From Virgibacillus chiguensis (GTDB lineage: Bacteria > Bacillota > Bacilli > Bacillales > Amphibacillaceae), in contig NZ_FQXD01000012.1 of assembly GCF_900129865.1 (NCBI RefSeq), positions 62,001-126,000 of the forward strand: DNA of 64,000 nt, in the 5' to 3' direction. The translations under genes were made by a program, and so were the position numbers. The notes under the pieces were generated by a model. It saw only the letters and a program-made list of their open reading frames with translations. It was not told the DNA's origin and ran no database searches. Positions 19,468-30,680 of this stretch are shown here, piece after piece. Numbering within the stretch: the first letter of the stretch is position 1; each line of letters opens with the position of its first letter.

Positions 19468-20352
19468 TTATTTCTTCTTTGGAATTTTAATCGTGATTTG
19501 GTAATAATCTTCTAAATCTTGTTCATCAGACTCAACTTCAACACCTGTATCAGAAACCATGTTAAGGGATTGACGTATCGTATTCATTGCAATACGAATA
19601 TCCTTATTAAAACCTTTTCGTTTAGCTGTATTCCTTTTTGCGGGTTTTTCTTTCCGCTCATTTATTTTTGCTATTTTATCTTCTGTTTGCTTTACATTTA
19701 AATGATTTTCAATGATTTTTTGTAATAATTTAATTTGTTCCTCTTCATCACTTAATTTAATGAGGGCTCTAGCATGCCTCTCTGTGATATATTTTCCTAG
19801 CAATGCTTCTTGAACTGCTTGCGGCAATTTAAGTAATCGTAACTTATTTGCAATAGTTGATTGGTTTTTTCCTAATCGTTGAGCAAGCGCTTCTTGGGTT
19901 AAATCATGAATTTCTAATAGTTGCGCATACGCTGTTGCCTCTTCGATTACAGTTAGTTCCTCACGTTGTAAATTCTCTATAAGGGCAACGGAAGCAGTCT
20001 CTGTGTCCGTCATTTCTTTGACAATAGCAGAAATATGTTCCCATCCTAAGGACTCCACCGCTCGCCATCTTCTTTCTCCAGCAATAATTTCATAGTGTTG
20101 TTCTGCCTGGTCATTTTCATCCAAATGCCTAACGATAATTGGTTGGATCATACCATGTGTTTGTATCGTTTGAGCAAGTTCTTTTATCTTTTCTTCACTA
20201 AAAATAGACCTAGGCTGATAACGATTAGGTTTTATATTTTTAACAGGGATCTGTATCACTTCATTGGAGTGAATATCTATACCTGAATCGGAAGCATTTC
20301 CCTGTTCAGGTTTATCACCGATTCCAAAAAAACGGTTAAAGGGCTTCACCAT
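19468..20352 (-). CDS. noc: Nucleoid occlusion protein Noc
   Basis: ParB paralogue that binds NBS sites and the membrane and blocks FtsZ assembly over DNA. 294 residues: an N-terminal amphipathic segment ([14 protein letters not shown]), clamp motifs NRYQPRSIF and GERRWRAVE, an HTH at about 155-180 ([26 protein letters not shown]) and a lysine-rich linker before the dimer domain. It is identified as Noc rather than ParB by its N-terminus and its place between rsmG and parA. Confidence 0.93.
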   Translation of the reverse strand: MVKPFNRFFGIGDKPEQGNASDSGIDIHSNEVIQIPVKNIKPNRYQPRSIFSEEKIKELAQTIQTHGMIQPIIVRHLDENDQAEQHYEIIAGERRWRAVESLGWEHISAIVKEMTDTETASVALIENLQREELTVIEEATAYAQLLEIHDLTQEALAQRLGKNQSTIANKLRLLKLPQAVQEALLGKYITERHARALIKLSDEEEQIKLLQKIIENHLNVKQTEDKIAKINERKEKPAKRNTAKRKGFNKDIRIAMNTIRQSLNMVSDTGVEVESDEQDLEDYYQITIKIPKKK

Positions 20353-20409
20353 AATTCCACACCACCTCTATTTTACTATTATAATATGATCTATGTATAA
20401 AATATAAAA

Positions 20410-20425
20410 TGTTTCACGTGGAACA
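20410..20425. promoter_or_regulatory. parS site (15/16)
   Basis: TGTTTCACGTGGAACA differs from the consensus palindrome at one base, a variant also used in B. subtilis. Lies upstream of noc. Confidence 0.9.
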
Positions 20426-20801
20426 TTCTATATGGAATAACTATAAATATTATAGCACAGGAAAAGCGCTTATAAAGCGAAACTTGTTTCTCTCTATCTC
20501 CTTTTCTTGTTTAAATAGAAGATAGATAAAGTAAGCGAAAAAATATATATCTTACTGAACGAATAAATTGAATATTTAATCTATATAACCTTCTCTTATC
20601 ATTCGATCATTTACGAAGCAGAATTATAATTTAAAATAGCGCTTCGGCTCTATATATAAAAGTAGCCGTATAAGAAAAAACGCAGCAGCAAACTGCTAGC
20701 GCTATACGAAATTATTACTTGGTCACAAACACGTATATGGCTTTATTTTACCATATATATATTAGGAAAAATACTCATTCATCAGCCGGATTTTTTCATC
20801 C

Positions 20802-20823
20802 CTTCATTGCTAGAGCAATGAAG
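20802..20823. other. Perfect palindrome in the rsmG-noc gap
   Basis: A 22-bp palindrome (CTTCATTGCTAG and its complement) downstream of rsmG. It lacks a U tract, so it is not a normal terminator. The 575-base gap also holds parS and another small hairpin near 20681-20700; the rest shows nothing clear. Confidence 0.6.
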
Positions 20824-20927
20824 ATGCTGCTATCCCCCATTTTGACTTTCCTTCAATTCATACAGCGGGAGCCTTACAGCACCTTCTATCCAGGATAGAT
20901 CCTAACCATTAGAAGCGTGAATCACAC

Positions 20928-21644
20928 TCATTCAATTGGCTCTTTATTTGGAAGTCCAGCTTTTCGTGGATATTTTTTAGGTGTTTTCCTTGCTTTATAT
21001 ATTTCAATAATAGAGCGTTCACTATCTTCCTCAGGCAACGTAAACGTGTACATTTGTTTTAATTCCCCACCCAAAACCTCAATCGCAGGCTTAGCTAATT
21101 CTATCTCCTCCCCTGCTTTTGCACCTTTCATTGCCAAAAAAGTTCCTTGTTTTTTTGCTAGAGGTAAACAAAGTTCACTTAATACAGACATACGAGCAAC
21201 CGCCCTTGCAGTTACTACGTCAAAAGTTTCCCGAAAAGATGCATTTTTACCCATGTTTTCCGCTCGGTCATGATAAAAGGCGACTTTTTCTAACGACAAA
21301 GCAGTGGATAATTCATTTAAAAATCCAATTCGCTTCTTCAATGAATCAACAATAGTAATTTGTAAATGTGGAAAGCAAATTTTTAACGGAATACTAGGAA
21401 AACCTGCCCCTGCACCAACATCACAAATTGATTGTACTTGTTTGAAATCAAAATAAAATGCTGCACTGATGGAATCATAAAAATGTTTTAAATAAACATC
21501 GGCTTCCTCCGTTAAACCAGTTAAGTTGATTTTTTCGTTCCATTCAATTAATGTTGAAAAATAAATGGAAAATTGTTCCTTTTGATATGTGGTTAACTTT
21601 ATTCCTTTTTCCTCTAATACTTGAAAGAATTGTTCTCGGTTCAT
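20928..21644 (-). CDS. rsmG: 16S rRNA (guanine-527-N7) methyltransferase
   Basis: SAM-dependent enzyme that modifies G527 in the 530 loop of 16S rRNA. 238 residues; SAM-binding motif [16 protein letters not shown] at about 70-85, [15 protein letters not shown], and [19 protein letters not shown]. Loss gives low-level streptomycin resistance in other bacteria. Follows mnmG. Confidence 0.96.
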   Translation of the reverse strand: MNREQFFQVLEEKGIKLTTYQKEQFSIYFSTLIEWNEKINLTGLTEEADVYLKHFYDSISAAFYFDFKQVQSICDVGAGAGFPSIPLKICFPHLQITIVDSLKKRIGFLNELSTALSLEKVAFYHDRAENMGKNASFRETFDVVTARAVARMSVLSELCLPLAKKQGTFLAMKGAKAGEEIELAKPAIEVLGGELKQMYTFTLPEEDSERSIIEIYKARKTPKKYPRKAGLPNKEPIE

Positions 21645-21669
21645 GCTTCTACTCCTTATGTAGATAAAA

Positions 21670-21700
21670 GCAGACTTAGCTACTTATAAGCTAAATCTGC
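21670..21700 (-). terminator. Hairpin between mnmG and rsmG
   Basis: GCAGATTTAGCT pairs with AGCTAAGTCTGC on the minus strand and is followed by TTTTAT, so part of the mnmG transcript probably stops before rsmG. Confidence 0.75.
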
Positions 21701-21709
21701 TTACTATCA

Positions 21710-23596
21710 TTAATTAGCCAGACGCGCTATATTTCCTTGCTCCATATAAACAACTAAAATAGATATATCAGCTGGGTTTACTCCAGAAATACGCGATGCT
21801 TGCCCGACAGAGAGTGGACGGACTTTTTTTAGCTTCTCTTTCGCTTCTGTAGCTATACCACTAATTGCATCATAATCAATATCTTCTGGTATTTTCTTTT
21901 CTTCCATTTTCAGCATGCGTGCCACTTGATCATTCGCCTTTTTAATATATCCCTCATATTTAATTTGAATACCGACTTGTTCCGTAACATCATGTGGAAG
22001 TGACGGATCAGCATGAATAATTGGTGCTAATAAGTCATACGACAGCTCTGGTCGCTTTAAAAGATCATATGCTTTTACAGCTTCTTTCATCTTTGATGCC
22101 CCAGCTGTTTCTAAAAATGCATTTACTTCCTCTGTAGGCTTAATGATTAATTTTTGCAATCGTTTCTTTTCTTCTTCTACGAGACGATATTTTTCCTTAA
22201 ATGCAGCATAACGCTCTTCCGTAATTAAGCCTAGCTCATAGCCTAGCTCTGTCATACGAAAGTCAGCATTGTCATGTCTTAATAGTAAGCGATACTCTGC
22301 ACGAGATGTTAATAGTCGATACGGTTCATTTGTTCCTTTTGTCACTAAATCATCTATAAGCACACCAATATAAGCTTGTGATCGATCTAAAATGACTGGA
22401 TCTTTCCCCAATACTTTTGCAGCGGCATTAATACCAGCCATAATCCCTTGAGCTGCTGCCTCTTCATAACCAGAAGTACCATTAATTTGCCCCGCCGTAA
22501 ATAAACCGGGGATTTTCTTTGTTTCCAGTGTCGGCCATAGCTGTGTTGGTACAATTGCATCATATTCAATCGCATAGCCCGCTCGCATAATTTCAGCATG
22601 CTCTAACCCTTCTACACTTCTTACCATGCCATGCTGTACAGATTCAGGTAAAGAAGTCGATAGCCCTTGTACATACACTTCTTCTGTATCTCTTCCTTCT
22701 GGCTCTAAGAAAATTTGATGGCGAGGCTTGTCGTTAAAGCGGACAATTTTATCCTCAATAGACGGACAATATCTCGGACCTGTTCCCCGTTTCATTCCAG
22801 AATACATAGCAGAAAGGGAGAGGTTCTCATTGATAATTTCATGCGTGAATTCATTCGTATACGTTAACCAGCATGGAATTTGATCTGTAATATATTCTGT
22901 TGTTTCATATGAAAAACTGCGGGGTGTCTCATCTCCCGGCTGGATTTCTGTTTTTGAATAATCAATCGTATGGCTATTTACACGTGGAGGTGTACCTGTT
23001 TTAAAACGCGTAATTTCAAGACCTAGTTCTTCTAGGTTTTCGGACAATTTAATCGTTGGTCGTTGATTATTTGGACCACTTTCATATTCCAAATCTCCCA
23101 TAAGCACTTTCCCTCGCATAAACGTTCCTGTCGTAATAATGACGGTTTCTGCACGATAGAAAGCATTGGTTTCGGTAACAACTCCCTTACAGACACCATC
23201 TTCAACTACTAAACGATCTACCATTCCTTGGCGCAATGTAAGGTTTTTCTCATTTTCTACAATATTTTTCATTTCCTTAATATACATCGGTTTATCCGCT
23301 TGCGCCCGAAGCGCTTGAACGGCAGGCCCTTTTCCTGTATTTAACAAACGCATTTGAATATGCGTTTTATCAATCACTTTACCCATGACACCACCTAGTG
23401 CGTCAATTTCCCTTACAACAATCCCTTTTGCTGGTCCTCCAATAGATGGATTACATGGCATAAATGCGATCATATCTAAATTAAGTGTGAGCATTAATGT
23501 TTTTGCTCCCATTTTAGCAGCCGCAAGCCCAGCCTCTACACCTGCGTGACCTGCACCGACCACGACTACATCATAATGTCCTGCATCATAAGTCAT
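21710..23596 (-). CDS. mnmG: tRNA uridine-34 5-carboxymethylaminomethyl modification enzyme, FAD subunit
   Basis: Works with MnmE to modify wobble U34. The ATG at 23596 (AAAGGATGAG before it) gives 628 residues, as in B. subtilis; an ATG nine bases upstream overlaps the ribosome site. FAD-binding [10 protein letters not shown] lies near residue 14, PCNPSIGG near 47, and [21 protein letters not shown] in the second FAD segment near 365. A C-terminal helical domain binds MnmE and tRNA. It directly follows mnmE. Confidence 0.97.
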   Translation of the reverse strand: MTYDAGHYDVVVVGAGHAGVEAGLAAAKMGAKTLMLTLNLDMIAFMPCNPSIGGPAKGIVVREIDALGGVMGKVIDKTHIQMRLLNTGKGPAVQALRAQADKPMYIKEMKNIVENEKNLTLRQGMVDRLVVEDGVCKGVVTETNAFYRAETVIITTGTFMRGKVLMGDLEYESGPNNQRPTIKLSENLEELGLEITRFKTGTPPRVNSHTIDYSKTEIQPGDETPRSFSYETTEYITDQIPCWLTYTNEFTHEIINENLSLSAMYSGMKRGTGPRYCPSIEDKIVRFNDKPRHQIFLEPEGRDTEEVYVQGLSTSLPESVQHGMVRSVEGLEHAEIMRAGYAIEYDAIVPTQLWPTLETKKIPGLFTAGQINGTSGYEEAAAQGIMAGINAAAKVLGKDPVILDRSQAYIGVLIDDLVTKGTNEPYRLLTSRAEYRLLLRHDNADFRMTELGYELGLITEERYAAFKEKYRLVEEEKKRLQKLIIKPTEEVNAFLETAGASKMKEAVKAYDLLKRPELSYDLLAPIIHADPSLPHDVTEQVGIQIKYEGYIKKANDQVARMLKMEEKKIPEDIDYDAISGIATEAKEKLKKVRPLSVGQASRISGVNPADISILVVYMEQGNIARLAN

Positions 23597-23626
23597 TGGT
23601 CTCATCCTTTCTAAATTAAAGTAACT

Positions 23627-25003
23627 TTATTTTCCGAGACAAAATTGTGAGAAAAGCTGATCAATAAGGCTGTCACTTGCAGTATCCCCGATGATTTCAC
23701 CTAGTAATTCCCACGTTCTTGTTACATCTATTTGTACGACATCTAACGGTAGTCCAAGTTCTAGGCCTTCCATCGCATCTTCTAAAGCTTGTTTGGCTTG
23801 TTTCAACAGTTGAATATGACGGACGTTCGAAACATATGTGAGGTCGCCCGTATCTATATCACCAGCGAAAAAAGTTTTTGCAATGGCTTCTTCTAATTCA
23901 TTTACCCCTTCTTCTTTCACCAAGGAAGTAATAACAATTGGTTTTTCTGCAGCCAATTCATAAACACGGTCTAAATCTAATTTTTGCTCTAAATCCGTTT
24001 TATTAATAATAACGATGTAATCTAAGCCTTCTATTGCTTTAAATAACTTTTCATCTTCTTCTGATAGCACATCATTATAGTTTAGTACAAATAAAATTAA
24101 ATCCGATTCTTTTAGAACTTGACGAGATCGTTCTACGCCAATTTTTTCCACAATGTCTTCTGTTTCACGAATCCCAGCGGTATCTACTAACCGTAAAGGA
24201 ACCCCTCTTACACTAACATATTCTTCAATAATATCGCGAGTCGTTCCTGGAACTTCTGTAACAATTGCTTTATTCTCTTGAACAAGTGTATTCATTAGGG
24301 ACGACTTGCCAACATTTGGCCGTCCTATAATCGCTGTTGCTAAACCTTCTCGTAAAATCTTCCCTTGTTTCGCCACTTGTAGAAGCTCAACGACTTCTTT
24401 ATACACTTCTTTTGATTTCGTGCGCATCATATCATGGGACATTTCTTCGACGTCATCGTATTCTGGATAATCAATGTTAACCTCTACATGTGCCACTGTT
24501 TCCAACAAATCTTGACGTAAACGACGAATAAGCGCAGATAAGCGACCGTCCATCTGCTTTAATGCAACGGACATGGCTTTGTCTGTTTTCGCTCGGATAA
24601 GATCCATCACTGCTTCTGCTTGCGATAAATCAATTCTCCCATGTAAAAAAGCACGTTTCGTAAATTCACCAGGCTCAGCTAGTCTAGCTCCTTGGCTTAA
24701 AATAATTTCCAAAACACGGTTAACCGCAACCATACCCCCGTGACAATTAATTTCTACAACATCTTCGCGGGTAAACGTTTTTGGTGCTCGCATAACGGAA
24801 ACCATAACTTCCTCAGCAACCTCTTTTGTCTCAGGATCGATTATTTTCCCGTAATGTATTGTATGTGAAGCCACATCACCTAAATTTTTTCCTTTAAAAA
24901 CATTAGCTGTGATGGAAATAGCCTTAGGACCGCTTAAACGAACAATTGCAATTGCTCCTTCACCAATTGGTGTTGAAATAGCCGTAATTGTATCTGTTTC
25001 CAT
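23627..25003 (-). CDS. mnmE: tRNA uridine-34 modification GTPase MnmE
   Basis: 458 residues. N-terminal tetrahydrofolate-binding domain (about 1-120), helical domain, an inserted G domain with GRPNVGKS at 227-234, DTAGIRET as G3 and NKTD as G4, and the C-terminal CLGK whose cysteine is essential in E. coli. Forms the heterotetramer with MnmG encoded next to it. Confidence 0.97.
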   Translation of the reverse strand: METDTITAISTPIGEGAIAIVRLSGPKAISITANVFKGKNLGDVASHTIHYGKIIDPETKEVAEEVMVSVMRAPKTFTREDVVEINCHGGMVAVNRVLEIILSQGARLAEPGEFTKRAFLHGRIDLSQAEAVMDLIRAKTDKAMSVALKQMDGRLSALIRRLRQDLLETVAHVEVNIDYPEYDDVEEMSHDMMRTKSKEVYKEVVELLQVAKQGKILREGLATAIIGRPNVGKSSLMNTLVQENKAIVTEVPGTTRDIIEEYVSVRGVPLRLVDTAGIRETEDIVEKIGVERSRQVLKESDLILFVLNYNDVLSEEDEKLFKAIEGLDYIVIINKTDLEQKLDLDRVYELAAEKPIVITSLVKEEGVNELEEAIAKTFFAGDIDTGDLTYVSNVRHIQLLKQAKQALEDAMEGLELGLPLDVVQIDVTRTWELLGEIIGDTASDSLIDQLFSQFCLGK

Positions 25004-25092
25004 TGCTAATCACCTCCAACCTATACATGGAATATCTATATGAAGTGCATTTTTTTATCGTCACTAACTTAACAGAATAGCACAAAACACAG

Positions 25093-25148
25093 TTATCCAC
25101 AACCTTTTTTCGTTTCTTTTTCCCATAAGATTATCCACATGTGGATAT
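25093..25148. promoter_or_regulatory. DnaA-box cluster upstream of mnmE
   Basis: Two perfect TTATCCACA boxes (25093-25101, 25131-25139) and an abutting inverted box TGTGGATAT (25140-25148) within 56 bases. The last two form a head-to-head palindrome. It lies about 3 kb left of oriC proper, upstream of mnmE, so it may let DnaA regulate mnmE-mnmG or titrate DnaA. Confidence 0.75.
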
Positions 25149-25214
25149 CTAATTAAAACTCAACTTTCTTTTTTTCACAATCTTGACAAGCATTGGGTAC
25201 GTGTAAAGAACAAA

Positions 25215-25412
25215 GGCTCGGGGCGCCCGGGTTAGCAACGTAGCGAGTGGAGCGAATCAACGAAAGTTTTAGGAATCATGCTCCTGCAACAGGAGTATGC
25301 CGGCGCCCTCCAGCTACCCCGTCTTTAGTCGGGCTTCCTATTTAGAACGAACCGATGATGACTTATTTTAGGTCAATGGAGTGAAGTCGCCTAGTTGCTG
25401 GGCGCTTGCGCC
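25215..25412 (+). repeat. A module, copy 4
   Basis: 198 bp, close to copy 2 in its left two thirds (same CTCCTGCAACAGGAG hairpin) but with the 3' flank type of copy 1 (GTGGCTAAATAACTTAG, TTTATCCATAT). Lies between jag and mnmE. Confidence 0.85.
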
Positions 25413-25483
25413 GGATGTGGCTAAATAACTTAGTAAGTTTATCCATATCTTAAAAATTTTATCATTTTCTAGACCAATAAAAA

Positions 25484-25513
25484 ATCCTATCTAGTTTTTC
25501 AGCTAGATAGGAT
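25484..25513 (-). terminator. Terminator of the spoIIIJ-jag transcript
   Basis: ATCCTATCTAG pairs with CTAGATAGGAT and is followed by TTTTTATT on the minus strand, just after jag. Confidence 0.9.
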
Positions 25514-25526
25514 GTATAGCGTTACT

Positions 25527-26141
25527 TTACGGTTGAATAACAATATGCCGATGTGGTTCATTACCATCAGAATAAGTAGTAATAGCTTTATTTTCCTGTA
25601 GTACGTTATGAATAATTTTTCTTTCAAAAGCAGGCATTGGCTCTAAAGCTACCTTTTTATTTAAGCGAACTGCTTTATCTGCCATTCTGTTCGCCAACGC
25701 TTCTAATGTTTCTTTGCGACGTTCTCGGTATCCTTCTGCATCCAATGTGACTGTGTAAAATTCAGAAGCATTTTTATTCATTGCCAGATGCAACAAATAT
25801 TGTAGCGCATTTAACGTCTGACCTCTTTTTCCAATCAATAAAGCAATATCATCGCCTGTTACTTCATACGTAACATGATGGTCTGTGACAGTCGTCTGCA
25901 CCGTTGCAGAAACATTCATTTGTTCTAATATTTGCTGCAAATATTTTTCCGTTTTTTCAATTGGATTTTCAACGATTTTGACTTTAACGTAAGCACGTTT
26001 CGTACCAAATACGCCGAACAATCCCTTTTTACCTTCATCAATGACATCAACTTCAACGTGGTCCCTGGTTGTTTTTAACTGCTCTAAAGCTGCCTGGACC
26101 GCTTCTTCAACTGTTTGTCCACTAGCAGTTATTTCTCTCAC
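25527..26141 (-). CDS. jag: RNA-binding protein Jag (KhpB)
   Basis: 204 residues: Jag-N domain (about 1-50, ending KKGLFGVFG), a KH domain with [13 protein letters not shown] at about 123-135, and a C-terminal R3H domain (about 140-204). In Firmicutes KhpB/Jag binds small RNAs with KhpA and affects cell division. Its start overlaps the stop of spoIIIJ by four bases. Confidence 0.94.
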   Translation of the reverse strand: MREITASGQTVEEAVQAALEQLKTTRDHVEVDVIDEGKKGLFGVFGTKRAYVKVKIVENPIEKTEKYLQQILEQMNVSATVQTTVTDHHVTYEVTGDDIALLIGKRGQTLNALQYLLHLAMNKNASEFYTVTLDAEGYRERRKETLEALANRMADKAVRLNKKVALEPMPAFERKIIHNVLQENKAITTYSDGNEPHRHIVIQP

Positions 26142-26908
26142 TTTTTGTCTCCTCCATTATTTGCAGCCATCATTGGCTTACGAATAAATAACGTTTGAGC
26201 AACCATAAAGATATTCCCTACTACCCAGTATAACGCTAAAGCAGACGGGAAGAAAATTGCAAAGACACCGATCATGATAGGCATAACATAAAGCATAACC
26301 ATCATTTGCGGATTTTGCGCAGCAGGACTTCCTGCCATCATCAACTTTTGCTGTAGGAATGTCGCCCCACCAGCAATTAATGGTAAAATAAAAAATGGAT
26401 CTGGTTCCCCTAATTGGAACCATAAAAAGCTATGTGTTTTAATCGTTTCTGTTCGCATAATCGCATGATACATCCCAATTAAAATTGGCATTTGAACGAA
26501 AATCGGTAAGCAACCAGCAAGTGGATTTACACCATGCTTTTGGAATAAAGCCATGGTCTCCTGTTGCAACTTTTGCTGCGTATTCGCATCTTTAGAACTA
26601 TATTTTTGCTGCAGCTCTTTCATCTTTGGCTGAATATCTTGCATCGCCTTCGAGCTTTTCAATTGTTTCACATTTAGTGGCAACAGTAATAAACGAACAA
26701 TAATTGTTACGAGAACGATTGCCAGTCCATAATTTTCATTAAATAATTCTGCAAAATAAGTGATAAGCCATGAAATTGGATATACGAAGTACTGGTTCCA
26801 AATTCCTTCACTTTCACTCGTAATCGGCTCGTTTACTTCTGTACAACCAGATAAAATTGCCAGTAAACCAATAAGTGCCACTAGCAACCAAAACTTTTTA
26901 CGCAACAC
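26138..26908 (-). CDS. spoIIIJ: Membrane protein insertase SpoIIIJ (YidC1/OxaA)
   Basis: 256 residues. Lipoprotein signal with lipobox LSGC at about 19-22, then five membrane helices. The conserved hydrophilic-groove arginine is in the [17 protein letters not shown] helix; the cytoplasmic hairpin ([19 protein letters not shown]) and the [19 protein letters not shown] segment follow. Required for SpoIIIAE function in the spore; location between rnpA and jag identifies it as the first paralogue. Confidence 0.95.
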   Translation of the reverse strand: MLRKKFWLLVALIGLLAILSGCTEVNEPITSESEGIWNQYFVYPISWLITYFAELFNENYGLAIVLVTIIVRLLLLPLNVKQLKSSKAMQDIQPKMKELQQKYSSKDANTQQKLQQETMALFQKHGVNPLAGCLPIFVQMPILIGMYHAIMRTETIKTHSFLWFQLGEPDPFFILPLIAGGATFLQQKLMMAGSPAAQNPQMMVMLYVMPIMIGVFAIFFPSALALYWVVGNIFMVAQTLFIRKPMMAANNGGDKK

Positions 26909-26929
26909 ATTTCCTCCTAACTCTATATT

Positions 26930-27020
26930 AAAAAACTAGACTTATCGCCAATTCTTTATAGCGAAAGCTGTCATTTTTCTTATACGATAAACCAAAAAAT
27001 TTTTATACATTCCTAAAAGA
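26930..27020 (+). repeat. Degenerate B module upstream of spoIIIJ
   Basis: ACTAGACTTATCGCC, AGCGAAAGCTGTCATTTTTCTTATACGATAAACC and TTTTATACATTCCTA. Stem and box are both eroded. Lies between rnpA and spoIIIJ. Confidence 0.6.
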
Positions 27021-27080
27021 CAAGTTTTCTGTCACCTATCGTTATTTTAACTTAAATAAGGGGAAGATTCTATATTAAAT

Positions 27081-27425
27081 TTAGTGATTTTTTAACAAAT
27101 GTTCTTTATATAACAAATGGGTTAAACTTTTTTTGATCTCCGAAAAGGTCATTTGCTTAGCTGGCTGTCTCGCAATGATAACAATATCATATGGATAAGC
27201 AATGTCGTCCTTTAGCTCAAAAAAAGCCTGTCGCAAATATCGCTTAATACGATTTCTTGTTACTGCATTCCCAATTTTTTTACCAACTGATAGACCCATT
27301 CGGAAATGCGATTGTCCCTCTTTCTTCACATAATAAATAACGAGCTGACGGTTTGCAAAGGATTTCCCTGCTTTAAAGGCATATTGAAAATCACTATTTT
27401 TCTTAATTCGATATTCTTTCTTCAA
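27081..27425 (-). CDS. rnpA: Ribonuclease P protein component
   Basis: Small basic protein that helps the RNase P RNA cut 5' leaders from pre-tRNAs. The TTG at 27425 starts [33 protein letters not shown] lies at the right distance, and B. subtilis rnpA also starts with TTG. That gives 114 residues. The RNR motif region reads [17 protein letters not shown]. An upstream in-frame extension is not conserved. Confidence 0.92.
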   Translation of the reverse strand: MKKEYRIKKNSDFQYAFKAGKSFANRQLVIYYVKKEGQSHFRMGLSVGKKIGNAVTRNRIKRYLRQAFFELKDDIAYPYDIVIIARQPAKQMTFSEIKKSLTHLLYKEHLLKNH

Positions 27426-27519
27426 ATTGATCACCTTTACTACATTAAAAACTGCTACGCGGATGGAAGATTCATTCATTTTATGTAAAGAAAATCTTCA
27501 CCAATGTTACGATTTTGTT

Positions 27520-27598
27520 TAAAAGAACTTAGCTAGTCACCAGCCCGTGGCAGAAAACGCTATCGTTTTTCTGATACGATAAAATACTTTCCTACTAG
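27520..27598 (+). repeat. Degenerate B module between rpmH and rnpA
   Basis: AAAAGAACTTAGCTAGTCACC, CTATCGTTTTTCTGATACGAT and AATACTTTCCTACTAG. Another remnant (TAGAAAAACTTGTC) lies near 27870-27910. Confidence 0.55.
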
Positions 27599-27600
27599 TG

Positions 27601-27630
27601 AAAAAAAGACCACTGATGGTTCAGTGGTCT
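27601..27630 (-). terminator. Terminator of rpmH
   Basis: A 10-bp stem (AGACCACTGA with TCAGTGGTCT) followed by a U7 tract on the minus strand; its first bases overlap the rpmH stop codon. Confidence 0.9.
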
Positions 27631-27763
27631 ATGCTGACAAGACTTTTCTACCCTTACGACGACGACGAGCAATTACTTTACGACCATTTTTCGTGCTCAT
27701 CCGTGTACGGAAGCCGTGTACTTTTTTACGTTTACGATTATTAGGTTGAAACGTTCTTTTCAT
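27629..27763 (-). CDS. rpmH: 50S ribosomal protein L34
   Basis: 44 residues, reading [20 protein letters not shown] and ending [12 protein letters not shown], the near-invariant L34 sequence. GGAGG precedes the ATG. It marks the left border of oriC, as in nearly all Firmicutes. Confidence 0.98.
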   Translation of the reverse strand: MKRTFQPNNRKRKKVHGFRTRMSTKNGRKVIARRRRKGRKVLSA

Positions 27764-28205
27764 TTATCTTGCACCTCCCTAAGGGATGAATTATACCATT
27801 TCTTAATCCGTCATCAGACAGTCTTTGTAATTATACGTAAAAATAAGGGTATCTGTCAACTTGTTCTTATTAGAAAAACTTGTCTTCTTACAAAACCTTT
27901 ATAGATAAAGCCTTCAATTCCACTTTCATTTAATAAACTTCCTTACATATCCACGTATGTGCCAAGTTATTCTCGCCATAATTATAACCGCTAAAATTCC
28001 AGCACTCTATTTATGTACACTTTACTGAGTTTTATAAACAAACAAGTTAAATGTAGAAATAACCGATACGGAAAAACAGTACGCTAGCTTTTATGAGAAA
28101 TACCTCTTTCAAATGTATTTGTCCGTCTAGGCGTCCATTTTATGATAGAGTGCTTCTCTTTTTTGCTAAAAATTAGTCTTCATGTCCTTCCCAGATTTTT
28201 TTCAC

Positions 28206-28544
28206 ATATCCACAGCCTCTGTTGACAAATATATATCCCCTTTTTCCTATCCACAACAATTATCGACAAATCATTCACAAAATATAGTGGTGTGGATAAA
28301 TTTTGTCTACAAGCTATAGACTTTGTGGATAACCGTCGAAAGACCATTGCACTTCTTGCTTTTTTCTGATATTATATTTGTGTTTAACCTGTGAAAATAA
28401 AAAAAAGCAAATACACTTATGCACAGATTGTGGATAAGGTGTGGATACTTATAAACATACTTGTTTTTAAGGTTATCAACAACAATGTGGATATCGTTTA
28501 TAAGTCTATCTTTCCCTTTTATTGATCATTTATATTTATCCACA
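28206..28544. other. oriC: DnaA-box array upstream of dnaA
   Basis: At least a dozen DnaA boxes in 340 bases. Perfect (TTATCCACA or complement): 28291-28299, 28324-28332, 28429-28437, 28536-28544. One-mismatch: 28206-28214, 28247-28255, 28260-28268, 28417-28425, 28440-28448, 28473-28481, 28486-28494. This corresponds to the incA/incB boxes of B. subtilis, and the same boxes autoregulate dnaA. The rest of the 1-kb rpmH-dnaA gap (27764-28205, 28545-28770) shows only a B remnant and probable dnaA promoter sequence. Confidence 0.95.
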
Positions 28545-28770
28545 GACAAGAAATTACGATATGGAGATTACCATATGCCTTTCCATCTATAAAATTGTTC
28601 ATGGAACATGGACTATAAGATTGAGAGAGGCTTTTTCTGTCATGTATATGCTACTAACATAGCAAGATGACAAATATTTCATTCTCTGTCGTCAACTCGA
28701 TTGGTTAACAGCTATATACGGATTAATCAATGAATCATTTATCTACTATTAGAAAGGAGTGAACTCCTGA

Positions 28771-30111
28771 TTGGAAAATATACAAGAAGTATGGACTGCA
28801 GCACTTGAAAAGATAGAAGAAAAAATTAGTAAGCCAAGCTTCGATACGTGGTTAAAAAATACCAAAGCAGAATCTTTGGACAATAATACGCTCATCGTCT
28901 CTGCACCCAATGAATTTGCTAGGGATTGGTTAGAAAATCAATATACGAGGCTTATTTCGGAAATCTTAACAGAAATAACTGGAGCTGAAATAGAAGCTAA
29001 GTTTATTATTCCTAGTACGACGAAAGATGCAGAATCTGCTCCTACATCAAATCAAGGGAAAGCTAACGAACTTAATGATCACTCTAAATCTTTGTTAAAT
29101 GCAAAATACACATTTGATACATTTGTTATCGGAGCTGGTAATCGTTTTGCACATGCTGCTTCTTTAGCTGTAGCCGAAGCGCCAGCAAAAGCATATAACC
29201 CCTTATTCATCTACGGTGGAGTTGGCTTAGGGAAAACCCATTTGATGCATGCCATCGGTCATTACGTGCAAGATCATAATCCGGAAGCTAAAGTCGTTTA
29301 TTTGTCTTCAGAAAAATTTACCAATGAATTTATTAACGCCATTATGGATAATAAGACCGTCAATTTTCGCAATAAGTATCGCAATGTAGATATTTTATTA
29401 ATTGATGATATACAATTTATTGCTGGGAAGGAATCAACACAGGAAGAATTTTTCCATACATTTAATGCACTGCATGATGACAACAAACAAATTATTATCT
29501 CTAGTGACAGACCTCCAAAAGAAATTCCTACACTGGAGGATCGACTTCGATCAAGGTTTGAATGGGGATTGATTACGGATATTACTCCACCTGATTTGGA
29601 GACTCGAATTGCTATTCTAACTAAAAAAGCTAAAGCAGAAGGTCTTGATATCCCCAATGAAGTAATGCTCTATATTGCAAACCAAATTGATACAAATATC
29701 CGTGAATTAGAAGGGGCACTCATTCGTATCGTTGCCTACTCATCGCTGGTTAATCAAGACATCGATGCTTCCCTTGCAGCAGATGCTTTAAAGGATATTA
29801 TTCCTAGTAATAAACCAAAAGTAGTCACCATTGCTAGTATTCAAGAAATAGTTGGCGAGAGATACAATGTTCGGTTGGAAGATTTTTTAGCTAAAAAACG
29901 TACAAAATCCATCGCTTTTCCTCGTCAAATAGCTATGTATTTATCAAGAGAAATGACCGACTCTTCTCTGCCTAAAATTGGAGAGGAATTTGGAGGAAGA
30001 GACCATACAACCGTCATTCATGCGCATGAAAAAATATCCAAACTGATCGATAAAGATACACAGCTAGCTAAAGAATTAGAAGAGCTTAAAGAACAAATAA
30101 AATCAATGTAA
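28771..30111 (+). CDS. dnaA: Chromosomal replication initiator DnaA
   Basis: AAA+ ATPase that opens oriC. 446 residues from a TTG start with AAAGGAG upstream. Domain I about 1-82 (helicase/SirA contact), short linker domain II about 83-110, AAA+ domain with GGVGLGKT at 149-156 and IDDIQF near 211-216, and the DNA-binding domain IV with [14 protein letters not shown] near 410. Lies between the two halves of oriC. An A-module remnant separates it from dnaN. Confidence 0.98.
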   Translation: MENIQEVWTAALEKIEEKISKPSFDTWLKNTKAESLDNNTLIVSAPNEFARDWLENQYTRLISEILTEITGAEIEAKFIIPSTTKDAESAPTSNQGKANELNDHSKSLLNAKYTFDTFVIGAGNRFAHAASLAVAEAPAKAYNPLFIYGGVGLGKTHLMHAIGHYVQDHNPEAKVVYLSSEKFTNEFINAIMDNKTVNFRNKYRNVDILLIDDIQFIAGKESTQEEFFHTFNALHDDNKQIIISSDRPPKEIPTLEDRLRSRFEWGLITDITPPDLETRIAILTKKAKAEGLDIPNEVMLYIANQIDTNIRELEGALIRIVAYSSLVNQDIDASLAADALKDIIPSNKPKVVTIASIQEIVGERYNVRLEDFLAKKRTKSIAFPRQIAMYLSREMTDSSLPKIGEEFGGRDHTTVIHAHEKISKLIDKDTQLAKELEELKEQIKSM

Positions 30112-30216
30112 AGTAGCTACTAAATGTCCATGATAGATGCAAATCTATTTCTCTTAACATGTGTTGATGCTTACAGATGACTTAGCTTATTGCCAAGCCT
30201 TATGGTGGAAATCGTA

Positions 30217-30324
30217 GCCCTCCGGCAAGCCCGTCTTTAGTCGACCTTCCTATTTAGAACGAACCGATGATGACTTAGCTTAGAGCAATGGAGTGAAATC
30301 GCCTAGTTGCTGGGCGTTGGAGCC
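30217..30324 (+). repeat. A module, copy 5 (5' truncated, fused to a B fragment)
   Basis: Only the right half is present (GCCCTCCGGCAAGCCCGTC to GTTGCTGGGCGTTGGAGCC). Directly to its left, at about 30175-30215, is B-like sequence (GACTTAGCTTATTGCCAAG). The junction shows recombination between modules. A box variant TTTTATACTTTCTTATC follows at about 30366-30382. It lies between dnaA and the unwinding region. Confidence 0.75.
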
Positions 30325-30497
30325 GGTCGGAGCCCATTCAGTTATTTGGTTACGCCATAGCATCAAATTTTATACTTTCTTATCTTGAGAAAAAACTTTA
30401 GAGTAAGCAATCTTCTTAAACACCTTTTTCAACACTAGAATGGATTGCTACTTTATTTTGGCTTGTTAACAATGTGCATAAGGGGTACTTACTTATA

Positions 30498-30660
30498 TAC
30501 AAGTTATCCACATGTGAATAACTTGTACGAGTTGAATGTTTCCTAGTTTTCCACATACTAACAGGCCTTATTATTATTACTATTATTTTTTATTAATAAA
30601 TATATATATGTATGCAGGAAATAAACGTACAAAAATGTAAACATAAATATATAGGAAACT
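30498..30660. other. oriC: downstream DnaA boxes and AT-rich unwinding element
   Basis: A 30-bp near-perfect palindrome (30498-30527) contains TTATCCACA at 30504-30512 abutting an inverted TGTGAATAA at 30513-30521; a further 8/9 box lies at 30547-30555. Then comes an almost pure A/T tract at about 30568-30615 before dnaN. In B. subtilis the DUE and its incC boxes lie in the same dnaA-dnaN gap. Confidence 0.85.
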
Positions 30661-30680
30661 TCCATTAGGAGGAAAAATAT

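Noticed and set aside
28596-28608. TGTTCATGGAACA palindrome between oriC and dnaA, similar to parS
   Set aside because: It lacks three central bases of the 16-bp parS, so spacing of the half-sites is wrong for ParB.
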